From contig JAFAEM010000031.1 of assembly GCA_023424015.1 (NCBI GenBank), forward strand, positions 103,239-167,238: a DNA stretch of 64,000 bases. Reading direction: 5' to 3'. How positions within the stretch are numbered: position 1 is the first letter of the stretch; every line of letters begins with the position of its first letter. The notes beneath the pieces were generated by a model. It had not been told where the DNA came from. It was given only the letters and a program-made list of their open reading frames with translations, and made no database searches. This document shows, one piece after another, positions 9,182 to 16,117 of the stretch. A program made the translations under genes and the position numbers. The stretch comes from Bacteroidota bacterium (lineage in GTDB: Bacteria; Bacteroidota; Bacteroidia; Chitinophagales; Chitinophagaceae).

Positions 9182-9787
9182 TTATTTAGAATACAATTCC
9201 ACGATCAGCTGTTCCTTGATATTTTCAGGAACGCTTTCCCTTTCCGGATAGGTAATGAAAGTTCCTTTCAGTTCAGTTTCATTCCAGTCCAGCCAGCCGA
9301 ATTTTGGATTCTTTGCTCTCACAACACTTGTTATAGAAGTTCTTTCCTTGCTACCCTCCTTAATAGTGATGATATCACCTGGTTTTAAGCGATATGAAGG
9401 AACATTTACCACTTCGCCATTTACCTCGATGTGCTTGTGGCTTACCAGCTGACGGGCAGCAGGTCGTGAAGGAGCGATTCCCATACGGAATACAGTGTTA
9501 TCCAAACGTGCTTCGAGGTATTTGATAAGGTTCTCACCTGTTACCCCTTTAATACGTGAAGCTTCTTCGAAAGTTTTACGGAATTGTTTCTCCAAAATGC
9601 CATAAGTGTATTTGGCCTTTTGTTTTTCACGGAGCTGCAGGGCATATTCGCCTAGCGTTTTACGCTTGCGTTTTTCACCATGCTGACCGGGAGGGTTGCT
9701 ATTTTTACCCAACCATTTACCATTGCCTAAAATAGGCTCACCGAAAATACGGGAGATCTTGGTCTTTGGACCAGTGTAACGTGCCAT
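9182..9787 (-). CDS. rpsD: Small-subunit ribosomal protein S4
   Basis: S4 is a primary 16S rRNA binder that nucleates 30S assembly and in some bacteria represses its own operon. It has 201 residues, the usual length. It opens MARYTGPKTKISRIFGEP, and the S4 RNA-binding domain (RLDNTVFRMGIAPSRPAARQLVSHKHIEVNGE) spans roughly residues 93-125. No zinc-binding cysteine cluster is seen at the N-terminus, so it is the cysteine-free form. It lies 178 bases after rpsK in the alpha operon. Confidence 0.98.
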   Translation of the reverse strand: MARYTGPKTKISRIFGEPILGNGKWLGKNSNPPGQHGEKRKRKTLGEYALQLREKQKAKYTYGILEKQFRKTFEEASRIKGVTGENLIKYLEARLDNTVFRMGIAPSRPAARQLVSHKHIEVNGEVVNVPSYRLKPGDIITIKEGSKERTSITSVVRAKNPKFGWLDWNETELKGTFITYPERESVPENIKEQLIVELYSK

Positions 9788-9895
9788 AGTTTTTTCATTT
9801 ACGCTTTTTTGAAACGGTGCGCTGATCAGTAAAAGCGTTAAAAATCAATCAGGCACCCTTTGTTTAAATGAAACCAAATTGGCTCAATATGTTTT

Positions 9896-9917
9896 AAGCT
9901 GCAAGCTTCGAGCTTCG
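9896..9917 (-). repeat. AGCTCG-core word in the rpsK-rpsD spacer
   Basis: The mRNA strand reads CGAAGCTCGAAGCTTGCAGC followed by TT. It belongs to the same motif family as the words in the neighbouring spacers. A second word, ACTCCAGACT (9930-9939), follows toward rpsK and recurs at 14857-14866. Confidence 0.5.
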
Positions 9918-9965
9918 TCCTTCATCAATAACTCCAGACTCCCGACTCTAGACTAACGACTTCTC

Positions 9966-10373
9966 TTATACTCTTCTCTTCTTAGGAGGACGGCAACCGT
10001 TGTGCGGCAGGGGTGTGATATCCTTTATCATCACCACTTCAATACCGGATTGGGAAATGGAACGGATCGCGCTTTCACGACCTGCGCCGGGACCTTTTAC
10101 GTACACATCAACCCTTTTCAGACCTGCATCTAAAGCTACTTTCGCTGCATCAGAAGCGGCCATTTGCGCGGCATAAGGTGTGTTCTTTTTAGAACCCCTG
10201 AATCCCATTTTACCTGCACTGCTCCAGGAAATGATCTGACCAGTTTTATTAGTCAGGCTGATAATGATATTGTTGAAGGTCGCAGAGATGTGAGCGTCTC
10301 CATAAGCATCTACCTTTACGATCCTTTTCTTTGCAGCGGCTTTGGCGCTGTTTTGTGCTTGTGCTTTTGCCAT
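9966..10373 (-). CDS. rpsK: Small-subunit ribosomal protein S11
   Basis: S11 forms part of the 30S platform near the E and P sites. It has 135 residues, with an Ala/Lys-rich N-terminal tail before the conserved ISATFNNIIISLTNKTGQIISWSSAGKMGFRGS block and the C-terminal DITPLPHNGCRPPKKRRV signature. Both ends match the family and no alternative start is needed. It lies between rpsM and rpsD with spacers of 176 and 178 bases, which are unusually long for this operon. Confidence 0.98.
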   Translation of the reverse strand: MAKAQAQNSAKAAAKKRIVKVDAYGDAHISATFNNIIISLTNKTGQIISWSSAGKMGFRGSKKNTPYAAQMAASDAAKVALDAGLKRVDVYVKGPGAGRESAIRSISQSGIEVVMIKDITPLPHNGCRPPKKRRV

Positions 10374-10500
10374 AATTTTTGTTCGAGGTAATCTTCTGTT
10401 TTCTTAATAAATCCCGGTTTCATTCCGGAACCAGATCAATCCTCCTGCCGACTTACCCGGCTATCCGTAATTGACCTGCTATGTATGTAAGTCTATTATA

Positions 10501-10511
10501 AGTTCGAGCTT
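10501..10511 (-). repeat. AGCTCG-core word in the rpsM-rpsK spacer
   Basis: The mRNA strand reads AAGCTCGAACT. It is the shortest and most degraded of the four operon-spacer words. Confidence 0.4.
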
Positions 10512-10549
10512 TTGGCGACCAGCACTCGCTAACACCTAAGCTCTATTGT

Positions 10550-10930
10550 TTACTTCTTAGCTGCTTTCTTCTTACCGGCAACTGTCTTACGCTTACCTTT
10601 CCGTGTACGGCTGTTTGTCTTGGTACGCTGACCACGAACCGGCAATCCTTTACGATGGCGAAGTCCACGATAGCAGGCGATATCCAACAAACGCTTGATA
10701 CTCATCTGCACTTCCGAACGCAACTGGCCTTCTACCTTGAGCTCCTCGGTAATGGTGTTCCGAATCGCATTCAGATCATCATCATCCCACTCATGTACTT
10801 TCTTTTCACGACTAATATTATTCTTGTCGAGAATATACTTAGCGGTAGACGGTCCAATACCGTAGATATAGGTCAACCCTATTTCGCCTCTTTTATTCTT
10901 TGGTAAGTCAACACCGGCAATACGTGCCAT
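10550..10930 (-). CDS. rpsM: Small-subunit ribosomal protein S13
   Basis: S13 lies in the head of the 30S subunit and bridges to the 50S. It has 126 residues, beginning MARIAGVDLPKNKRGEIGLTYIYGIG with the helix-two-turn-helix region. It carries the conserved CYRGLRHRKGLPVRGQRTKTNSRTRKG near residues 87-112 and a basic Lys-rich tail. It follows rpmJ by 96 bases. Confidence 0.98.
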   Translation of the reverse strand: MARIAGVDLPKNKRGEIGLTYIYGIGPSTAKYILDKNNISREKKVHEWDDDDLNAIRNTITEELKVEGQLRSEVQMSIKRLLDIACYRGLRHRKGLPVRGQRTKTNSRTRKGKRKTVAGKKKAAKK

Positions 10931-10960
10931 AATATCTGTTTAGTTTTTATTGTCTGTATT

Positions 10961-10992
10961 AAGCTGCGAGCTAAAAGAAACGAGCTGTGAGC
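10961..10992 (-). repeat. Double AGCTCG-core word in the rpmJ-rpsM spacer
   Basis: On the mRNA strand two copies are present, CTCACAGCTCG and TAGCTCGCAGCTT, separated by about eight bases and lying 31-62 bases upstream of the rpsM start. Confidence 0.5.
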
Positions 10993-11026
10993 CCGATACC
11001 AATAGCAACAAAGCCTTTTGTTTACT

Positions 11027-11143
11027 TTATCCCTGGCGCTGCTTGAAGCGTGGATTCTTTTTATTAATCACGTATAGCTTCCCCTTACGGCGAACGATCT
11101 TGCAATCTGTGCTACGTTTCTTTATGGATGCTCTAACTTTCAT
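11027..11143 (-). CDS. rpmJ: Large-subunit ribosomal protein L36
   Basis: This is a 38-residue protein found by reading the minus strand between infA and rpsM. It starts MKVRASIKKRSTDCKIVRRKGKLY and ends NPRFKQRQG. The sequence keeps Cys14 but not the full CxxC...CxxxxH zinc site, as in the zinc-free type with an RR insertion. Its place between infA and rpsM is the standard order. Confidence 0.96.
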   Translation of the reverse strand: MKVRASIKKRSTDCKIVRRKGKLYVINKKNPRFKQRQG

Positions 11144-11204
11144 AATATTAAAATTTAGCCTTCATTTCCTCCAGACCAGCCTGAAGCTCAACGACGACAG
11201 CTTA

Positions 11205-11423
11205 TTATTTATACCGGAATATGATCCTCCCTCTTGTTAAATCATATGGCGAAATTTCAACTCCTACTTTATCACCCGGTAATATCCGGATATAGTGCAT
11301 CCTCATTTTCCCGGAGATGGTCGCCAGTATTTCGTGGCCATTTTCCAGTTTGACCCGGAACATAGCGTTCGAAAGGGCTTCCAGAATGATACCATCTTGT
11401 TTAATAAGGGGTTGCTTCGACAT
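11205..11423 (-). CDS. infA: Translation initiation factor IF-1
   Basis: IF-1 blocks the A site of the 30S subunit during initiation. The 72-residue OB-fold protein starts at the ATG giving MSKQPLIKQDGIILEALSNAMF; the frame is open 32 codons further upstream, but that part overlaps the promoter and a terminator. The GHEILATISGKMRMHYIRILPGDKVGVEISPYDLTRGRI core is complete. It is the first gene of the alpha operon here. map and secY, which usually precede it in Bacteroidota, are absent. Confidence 0.96.
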   Translation of the reverse strand: MSKQPLIKQDGIILEALSNAMFRVKLENGHEILATISGKMRMHYIRILPGDKVGVEISPYDLTRGRIIFRYK

Positions 11424-11439
11424 ACAAATTTTAGGGGTG

Positions 11440-11471
11440 CAAAGATAGGAGGATGTGCCCGAAAAAACAAA
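11440..11471 (-). promoter_or_regulatory. Bacteroidota-type promoter of infA and the alpha operon
   Basis: The minus strand shows a perfect -7 box TATCTTTG (11440-11447) preceded, 20 bases upstream, by TTTTTG as the -33 element. Transcription would start around 11436, leaving a leader of about 13 bases with no Shine-Dalgarno sequence. Confidence 0.75.
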
Positions 11472-11493
11472 AACCCCGGTAATTTTTCGGGGT
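11462..11493 (-). terminator. Intrinsic terminator after the 11547-11948 gene
   Basis: ACCCCG (11473-11478) pairs with CGGGGT (11488-11493). On the minus strand TTTTTGTTTTTT follows. The T run coincides with the -33 region of the infA promoter. Confidence 0.8.
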
Positions 11494-11546
11494 ATGTCAT
11501 TAAATATGCGATTTAACACTTAAAAAAAGGGCTAAATAACGGATTA

Positions 11547-11948
11547 TTAATGCATTTCAAGTGGCACCTTGGTCATGTCATGATACAGGTTCTGGAGCTC
11601 ATGCACGCCAAGCGGGTAATCAAAATGACGCCGGTCTTCCCGCCACCACATTTCAACATGTGAAAAGTCGCCATCCTTTGGAAGAACCAGCCTGAATGAG
11701 TCCTTTTTATACTTAACAGCTTCCGATCCATTCATCTCCTCACGGGTAAATCCAAGCCTCAGTAACTGCTTCTCATCCAACGGAATAGGCTGAATATGAT
11801 CCAGGTCGTACCAGAACTCCTGCACGCCATTATTAATAAGGGCCTGCCTGTCTTCATGGCTTACTTTTACCACCGTCCCCTCTCTTTGAACTCCTTCATC
11901 GTTCAGGGTTACAATGTCACCGTGTTTTAGTTCTCCAAGTTTTAGCAT
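11547..11948 (-). CDS. Conserved hypothetical protein with LQNLY motif
   Basis: The function is unknown. The protein has 133 residues and starts MLKLGELKHGDIVTLNDEG. The middle has DLDHIQPIPLDEKQLLRLGF and the C-terminus VHELQNLYHDMTKVPLEM. This layout (a 'low-complexity start, PIPL-x-x-x-LL-x-x-GF, then VHxLQNLY near the end') recalls a family of small Bacteroidota proteins often seen in phage and mobile regions, which usually end VHQLQNLYFALTGEEL. The first ~50 residues look like a small SH3-like beta barrel (GTVVKVSHEDRQALI). It stands alone with its own terminator. Recognition of the family is from memory of its pattern. Confidence 0.65.
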   Translation of the reverse strand: MLKLGELKHGDIVTLNDEGVQREGTVVKVSHEDRQALINNGVQEFWYDLDHIQPIPLDEKQLLRLGFTREEMNGSEAVKYKKDSFRLVLPKDGDFSHVEMWWREDRRHFDYPLGVHELQNLYHDMTKVPLEMH

Positions 11949-12428
11949 AGCAATTCGTTTTTTGTTAACCGAATATAACGAAAACTTAAAAGCTTTTGGC
12001 TCTATCAGTTGAAAGAATTCTGGTATAAATTAGTGTTAGCAACAAACTCCTTAACCAGTTGTAAGAATGAGTTACTACAGAAAATTCCCGTTTTCCGCCG
12101 TCATTTTCCCTTGGTTTTGGCTGGGTAGCGAGTTTACCTTTAGCATCTGATTAATCAGGGTCAGGGGCTGGCCTGGACCAAAAAGCCCCAGGATGAATAG
12201 CCAATAGTTCCGGTGTCAACGGCGTAACTCAAAGTCGGTTTATAAAACTGGCCGGCTGCGCCTTGATGGTGGTGGTAATTTCACAGTTTCCGGAGGTGGC
12301 GGCGGGGGAGGGCCCAAAGGTGGGATCTCGTTAATAATACTCATTTTCAATGTATTGGATTTTTTATGGTGCTGAATATCATCTCCGATTTCTCGCCAAA
12401 CTAGCAAAACAACCCTTCTCCAACTTCC
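11949..12428. other. Gene-poor 480-base stretch
   Basis: The only reading frame of interest is the short proline-rich ORF at 12240-12344 on the minus strand. A GGGGCT...AGCCCC inverted repeat lies near 12165-12190. No promoter of the usual type and no gene relic was recognised. Confidence 0.4.
12240..12344 (-). CDS. Possible 34-residue proline-rich peptide
   Basis: The frame reads MSIINEIPPLGPPPPPPPET and ends PPPSRRSRPVL. Seven consecutive prolines are specified by a mixture of CCT, CCC, CCG and CCA codons, which argues somewhat for selection on the protein and not just a repeated DNA word. No signal peptide, cysteine or neighbouring modifying enzyme is present. It could equally be a chance ORF in GC-rich spacer DNA. 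Confidence 0.25.
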   Translation of the reverse strand: MSIINEIPPLGPPPPPPPETVKLPPPSRRSRPVL

Positions 12429-13586
12429 CTACTCCGCCCAACTCATCACATAATCCATATTCTCAATCTCCAAAGCTTCTTTGGTCAGCATCAGAGGGTG
12501 AAAAGTATCGACCATCACTGCCAGTTCCTTTGTTTCCTTTGCCCCTAAACTCTTTTGAACCGCTCCCGGGTGTGGACCGTGCGGAATACCCGCCGGATGC
12601 AAGGTGATCATACCCCTGGTTACATTCTTCCGGCTCATAAAATCACCATCGACATAATAAAGTACTTCATCACTGTCAATATTACTGTGGTTATAAGGTG
12701 CAGGAATTGCCTGGGGGTGATAATCAAATAGCCTTGGACAAAAAGAACACACAACGAAATTATTCGCTTCAAATGTTTGATGCACCGGTGGTGGCTGATG
12801 GACACGACCAGTAATCGGCTCGAAATCATGTATGGAAAAGGCAAAAGGATAGCAATACCCATCCCAGCCCACTACATCGAAAGGGTGTGTACCATAATGA
12901 AGGCCATACAACATGCCCCTTTTCTTTGCGCGCACCAGGAAATCACCCTTCTGGTCATATGTAGGGAGGTTCTGTGGCGGGCGGATATCGCGTTCGCAAT
13001 AGGGAGAATGCTCCAGCAACTGACCATACTTGCTTAGATACCTTTTTGGATATCGAATGGGACTAGATGACTCAACGATAAAAAGGCGGTTATGTGTATC
13101 TGCAAATTCAATCTGATAAATAGTTCCACGCGGAATCACGAGATAATCGCCATAGTCAAATGGAAGTTCGCCGTACATGGTACGCAACACGCCTTTTCCT
13201 TCGTGAACAAAGATCATCTCATCGGCGTCTGTATTTTTATAGAAATATTCCTTCACACTTTCCATGGGAGCAGCCAGCACGATATGGCAATCGTTATTGA
13301 CCAAGATCGGTATCCGGCTCTGCAAAAAATCCTTTTGAGGCTTAATATTAAATCCCTCGAAGCTGCGATGTTTGAGCATTTTTTCTTCCGCCACAGTTGG
13401 CGCAACACTCAATTGGGGTTCGGTATGGATGATCTGCGTAGGTGGGTGACAATGATACAATAAAGAGTAATCGTTAGAAAACCCTTCTGTAGAGAACAAT
13501 TGCTCTGAGTACAGTTCTCCATTTGGCTGGCGAAACTGTGTATGTCTTTTATGGGGAATGTTTCCCAGTTTATGATAATGTGGCAT
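12429..13586 (-). CDS. hmgA: Homogentisate 1,2-dioxygenase
   Basis: This iron(II) ring-cleaving enzyme of tyrosine/phenylalanine breakdown turns homogentisate into maleylacetoacetate. It has 385 residues of cupin fold. Iron ligands are visible in HSNIDSDEVLYY (His and Glu six residues apart, about residues 297-305) and in AGIPHGPHPG (His, near residue 334). The family segments MPHYHKLGNIPHKRHTQF and DVVGWDGYCYPFAFSIHDFEP are also present. It is slightly shorter than the 430-445-residue eukaryotic enzymes, as is normal for Bacteroidota. Other pathway genes are not in the window. It is divergent from the phosphoesterase at 13693. Confidence 0.92.
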   Translation of the reverse strand: MPHYHKLGNIPHKRHTQFRQPNGELYSEQLFSTEGFSNDYSLLYHCHPPTQIIHTEPQLSVAPTVAEEKMLKHRSFEGFNIKPQKDFLQSRIPILVNNDCHIVLAAPMESVKEYFYKNTDADEMIFVHEGKGVLRTMYGELPFDYGDYLVIPRGTIYQIEFADTHNRLFIVESSSPIRYPKRYLSKYGQLLEHSPYCERDIRPPQNLPTYDQKGDFLVRAKKRGMLYGLHYGTHPFDVVGWDGYCYPFAFSIHDFEPITGRVHQPPPVHQTFEANNFVVCSFCPRLFDYHPQAIPAPYNHSNIDSDEVLYYVDGDFMSRKNVTRGMITLHPAGIPHGPHPGAVQKSLGAKETKELAVMVDTFHPLMLTKEALEIENMDYVMSWAE

Positions 13587-13630
13587 GCGAATGCGTTATT
13601 TCGGTAATACAATACATAAAACCGCTGATT

Positions 13631-13651
13631 AAAATTAGGAATTCTAATTTT
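13631..13651. promoter_or_regulatory. Palindrome in the hmgA / phosphoesterase divergent region
   Basis: AAAATTAG (13631-13638) and CTAATTTT (13644-13651) form a perfect 8-bp inverted repeat around GAATT. It lies midway between the two divergent start codons, so it could be an operator. No regulator gene is adjacent. Confidence 0.4.
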
Positions 13652-13692
13652 AAAGGCCTTCCGACTGTTACTTTGCGAACAAATTAATTCAT

Positions 13693-14217
13693 ATGACCCG
13701 TATCGGATTGATCTCAGATACCCATGGCTATTTAGATGATGCTGTGTTCCGGCATTTCGAAAACTGCGATGAGATCTGGCATGCGGGCGACTTTGGCTCT
13801 ATGGAGATTTCAGACAGGCTGTCCGCATTCAAACCACTGAAAGCTGTTTATGGAAATATCGACGGAAATAATATACGAGCTAAATACCCTGAAGATCTGG
13901 TTTTTCAATGCGAGGATGTAAAAGTCTTGATGACCCATATCGGCGGCTACCCTCCCCGGTATAATGCCCGTGTTAAACCATTAATTCAGGCGCATAAGCC
14001 CGGCCTTTTTATTTCGGGTCATTCTCATATTCTAAAAGTGATGTATGATGAAAACATGGCCTGCCTGCATATCAACCCGGGCGCCGCGGGAAACCAGGGA
14101 TGGCACAAAATCAGGACCCTTGTTACCCTGGTAATTAATGGTAGTAATATGCAGGATTGTAAAGTTGTCGAGCTAGGCGGACGAACGACAAAGACCTTTC
14201 AATTCCCCGAGACCTGA
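13693..14217 (+). CDS. Metallophosphoesterase, YfcE/MJ0936 type
   Basis: This calcineurin-like phosphodiesterase has 174 residues, the usual size of single-domain YfcE proteins. The five metal-binding blocks are present in order: GLISDTHGYL (residues 5-14), HAGDFGS, GNIDG (GNxD/H), MTHIGG, and SGHSH. The final INPGAAG completes the family pattern. The natural substrate cannot be read from sequence; relatives cleave 2',3'-cyclic nucleotides or model phosphodiesters. A promoter-like TTACTTTGCG lies 20 bases before the start. Confidence 0.88.
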   Translation: MTRIGLISDTHGYLDDAVFRHFENCDEIWHAGDFGSMEISDRLSAFKPLKAVYGNIDGNNIRAKYPEDLVFQCEDVKVLMTHIGGYPPRYNARVKPLIQAHKPGLFISGHSHILKVMYDENMACLHINPGAAGNQGWHKIRTLVTLVINGSNMQDCKVVELGGRTTKTFQFPET

Positions 14218-14219
14218 TC

Positions 14220-14696
14220 CTACATTCCGGGGAACCAGCCCCTGCCCTCGCCTACCACATCACGGAAAGGCCAGGGAACTGCAACCAGTATCATCAGCAG
14301 AGCGATCAGGAAAAACCAAAATGCTCTTTTGAACTTTACTTCGTCGGGTAATGCCTTTTTGCCCATACTGTTGCCAATTGTGATCATGATTATGGCCAGC
14401 AGCATAAACATAGGATGCTCCACCCAGAAAAACCGGAAAAATTTATCCTTCATAATACTGGTCCCTTCGGGTAGCGTTGTTTTCAACATCCCATACTTGC
14501 CCAAAAGCAAGAGATATAGTCCTACCAGGAAATTGATGTGTGCCGAAATCAGGGTAAAGAGCCAGATCCGCCTGTCGCCCGATGTAAAAGCTTTTTTACT
14601 TTGCCAACCCGAAAAAGCCTTTACGATCGAAACCAGCAAAAGGATCAAAACCACCCAGCGAAGAAAATTGTGTAAATGAAGTAAACCTGTATCCAT
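14220..14696 (-). CDS. Four-helix membrane protein ('cytochrome b-like')
   Basis: The protein has 158 residues and four predicted membrane helices: LLHLHNFLRWVVLILLLVSI, WLFTLISAHINFLVGLYLLL, FWVEHPMFMLLAIIMITIG and AFWFFLIALLMILVAVPW. Histidines fall inside or at the edges of the first three (His7, His9, the SAHIN His and the EHPM His), which is why homologues in Bacteroidota are often labelled 'cytochrome b'. No heme-binding has been shown from this sequence. It is convergent with the phosphoesterase, with two bases between them. Confidence 0.65.
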   Translation of the reverse strand: MDTGLLHLHNFLRWVVLILLLVSIVKAFSGWQSKKAFTSGDRRIWLFTLISAHINFLVGLYLLLLGKYGMLKTTLPEGTSIMKDKFFRFFWVEHPMFMLLAIIMITIGNSMGKKALPDEVKFKRAFWFFLIALLMILVAVPWPFRDVVGEGRGWFPGM

Positions 14697-14886
14697 GTGT
14701 TAGATGTTTAGATGCTGGATATTAGAAATCAGATATCGGATAGCTGATACTAATATTCGATATTAACGATTAAACAAACCCGAAGATAACGGTTTCGCGT
14801 CATTCGCATTCATGAGGCGGTAACCCAGACTCCTACGCGGATACTCATGACTACTGACTCCAGACTTAACACCCGCAACTCAAAAC
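14697..14886. repeat. Spacer made of decayed word repeats
   Basis: Within 190 bases this spacer holds GATGCTGGATAT (14711-14722), a relative of the CTGGATR heptamer array at 43130. It also has several GATAT/GATA words (14730-14765) and ACTCCAGACT (14857-14866), identical to 9930-9939. No gene is present. Confidence 0.5.
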
Positions 14887-16017
14887 TTACTCCACCCAGT
14901 CGGCTATGAACACATTTGTTTCACGCGTGCCGCCATTGTTACGGTTACTGCTGAAGATAACCTTTTTGCCGTCGGGTGAAAACAGTGGGAAGGCATCGAA
15001 TCCCTTATCACGGCTGACTTTCTGTAAACCACTGCCATCTTCATTGATAGTATATAGATTAAATGGGAATCCCCTTTTATATTCATGGTTGGAAGCAAAG
15101 ATGATGCGTTTGCTATCGGGCATAAAAGTAGGCGCCCAGTTGGCCTGGCCAAAGCTGGTAACCTGCTTCACATTACTACCATCGGCATTGGCAACAAATA
15201 CTTCCATATTAGTAGGTGCCACCATATGCTCTGCCAGCAACTCTTTATATTCTTTTATCTCAGCTTCGGTTTTGGGCCTTGATGCACGCCAAATGATCTT
15301 TTTGCCATCTGGACTAAACCAGGCTCCGCCGTCGTAGCCAATCGTATGAGTAATACGTTTTTCCTTCAAGGTTTGTAAATCCATTATATAAAGCTCCAGG
15401 TCGCCATCCTTATCACTGGTGTATATCATTTTCTTGCCATCAGGACTGAGAGTAGGCTCAGCATCATACCCCTTCGCGTTAGTAAGTTGTTTTACGATCT
15501 TTCCGTTGAGGTCGGCCATAAATATATCATAGGTATCATACAACGGCCAGATATAACGGTTGCCATATTTTTTCCTATCCAGTACAGGGGGACAGGTGTC
15601 AGCACCCAGGTGAGTTGAGGCATAAATAATGTGTTTACCATCTTTGGTGAAATAGGGACAGGTCGTCCTTCCTTTGCCGGTGCTCACCATTTTATATTCG
15701 AATTTTTCTCCTGGCGCTGGTACTTTTCCTAAGAATATCTGGTCGCAGTAAATACCTTCCCTAGGTTCTGTTCTTTGAAAAACGATATATTTTCCATCGT
15801 AGCTCCAATAGGCTTCAGCATTGTCACCGCCAAATGTGAGCTGTTGTATATTGTTAAAATGCGACTCTTCCGGGTAGTGAATGGTATCCGGACTAGTTTG
15901 GAAATCCGGAGTTGAAGTCAGTGATATTTCAATATCTGATAGCGTCTTACGAGAGTTAAAAGCAAATAAGATCAACACTATCAAAAGGGCTGGAGCAGCC
16001 ATTGCAAGTTTTCTCAT
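14887..16017 (-). CDS. TolB-like beta-propeller (WD40-like PD40) exported protein
   Basis: The protein has 376 residues from the ATG giving MRKLAMAAPALLIVLILFAFNS, a signal peptide or signal anchor. The frame is open nine codons further, but that stretch is the -7 box itself. The mature part carries repeated PD40 blades with SPDGKKxxxxS: AEPTLSPDGKKMIYTSD, GAWFSPDGKKIIWRAS, APTFMPDSKRIIFASN and AFPLFSPDGKKVIFSSN. The fold resembles the TolB propeller, but no pal or tolA gene is near. The likely place is the periplasm or the inner-membrane surface; the partner is unknown. It is divergent from a TPR lipoprotein. Confidence 0.85.
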   Translation of the reverse strand: MRKLAMAAPALLIVLILFAFNSRKTLSDIEISLTSTPDFQTSPDTIHYPEESHFNNIQQLTFGGDNAEAYWSYDGKYIVFQRTEPREGIYCDQIFLGKVPAPGEKFEYKMVSTGKGRTTCPYFTKDGKHIIYASTHLGADTCPPVLDRKKYGNRYIWPLYDTYDIFMADLNGKIVKQLTNAKGYDAEPTLSPDGKKMIYTSDKDGDLELYIMDLQTLKEKRITHTIGYDGGAWFSPDGKKIIWRASRPKTEAEIKEYKELLAEHMVAPTNMEVFVANADGSNVKQVTSFGQANWAPTFMPDSKRIIFASNHEYKRGFPFNLYTINEDGSGLQKVSRDKGFDAFPLFSPDGKKVIFSSNRNNGGTRETNVFIADWVE

Positions 16018-16041
16018 TTTATTTCGTTTATATATGCGGCG

Positions 16042-16049
16042 CAAAGTTA
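16042..16049 (-). promoter_or_regulatory. -7 promoter box of the TolB-like gene
   Basis: The minus strand shows a perfect TAnnTTTG box, TAACTTTG. Expected transcription start is about 16038, giving a leader of about 21 bases. No convincing -33 element is seen. Confidence 0.6.
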
Positions 16050-16117
16050 CCTTTGATCCACCTGTAATTTGTCAGCTAATTGTCATACGAAATCCAAATA
16101 AACCTATTATAAACTCT

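Noticed and set aside
15881..16117. N-terminal extension of the TPR lipoprotein frame
   Set aside because: It overlaps the start of the divergent TolB-like gene and its promoter. The ATG at 16118 gives a proper lipoprotein signal.
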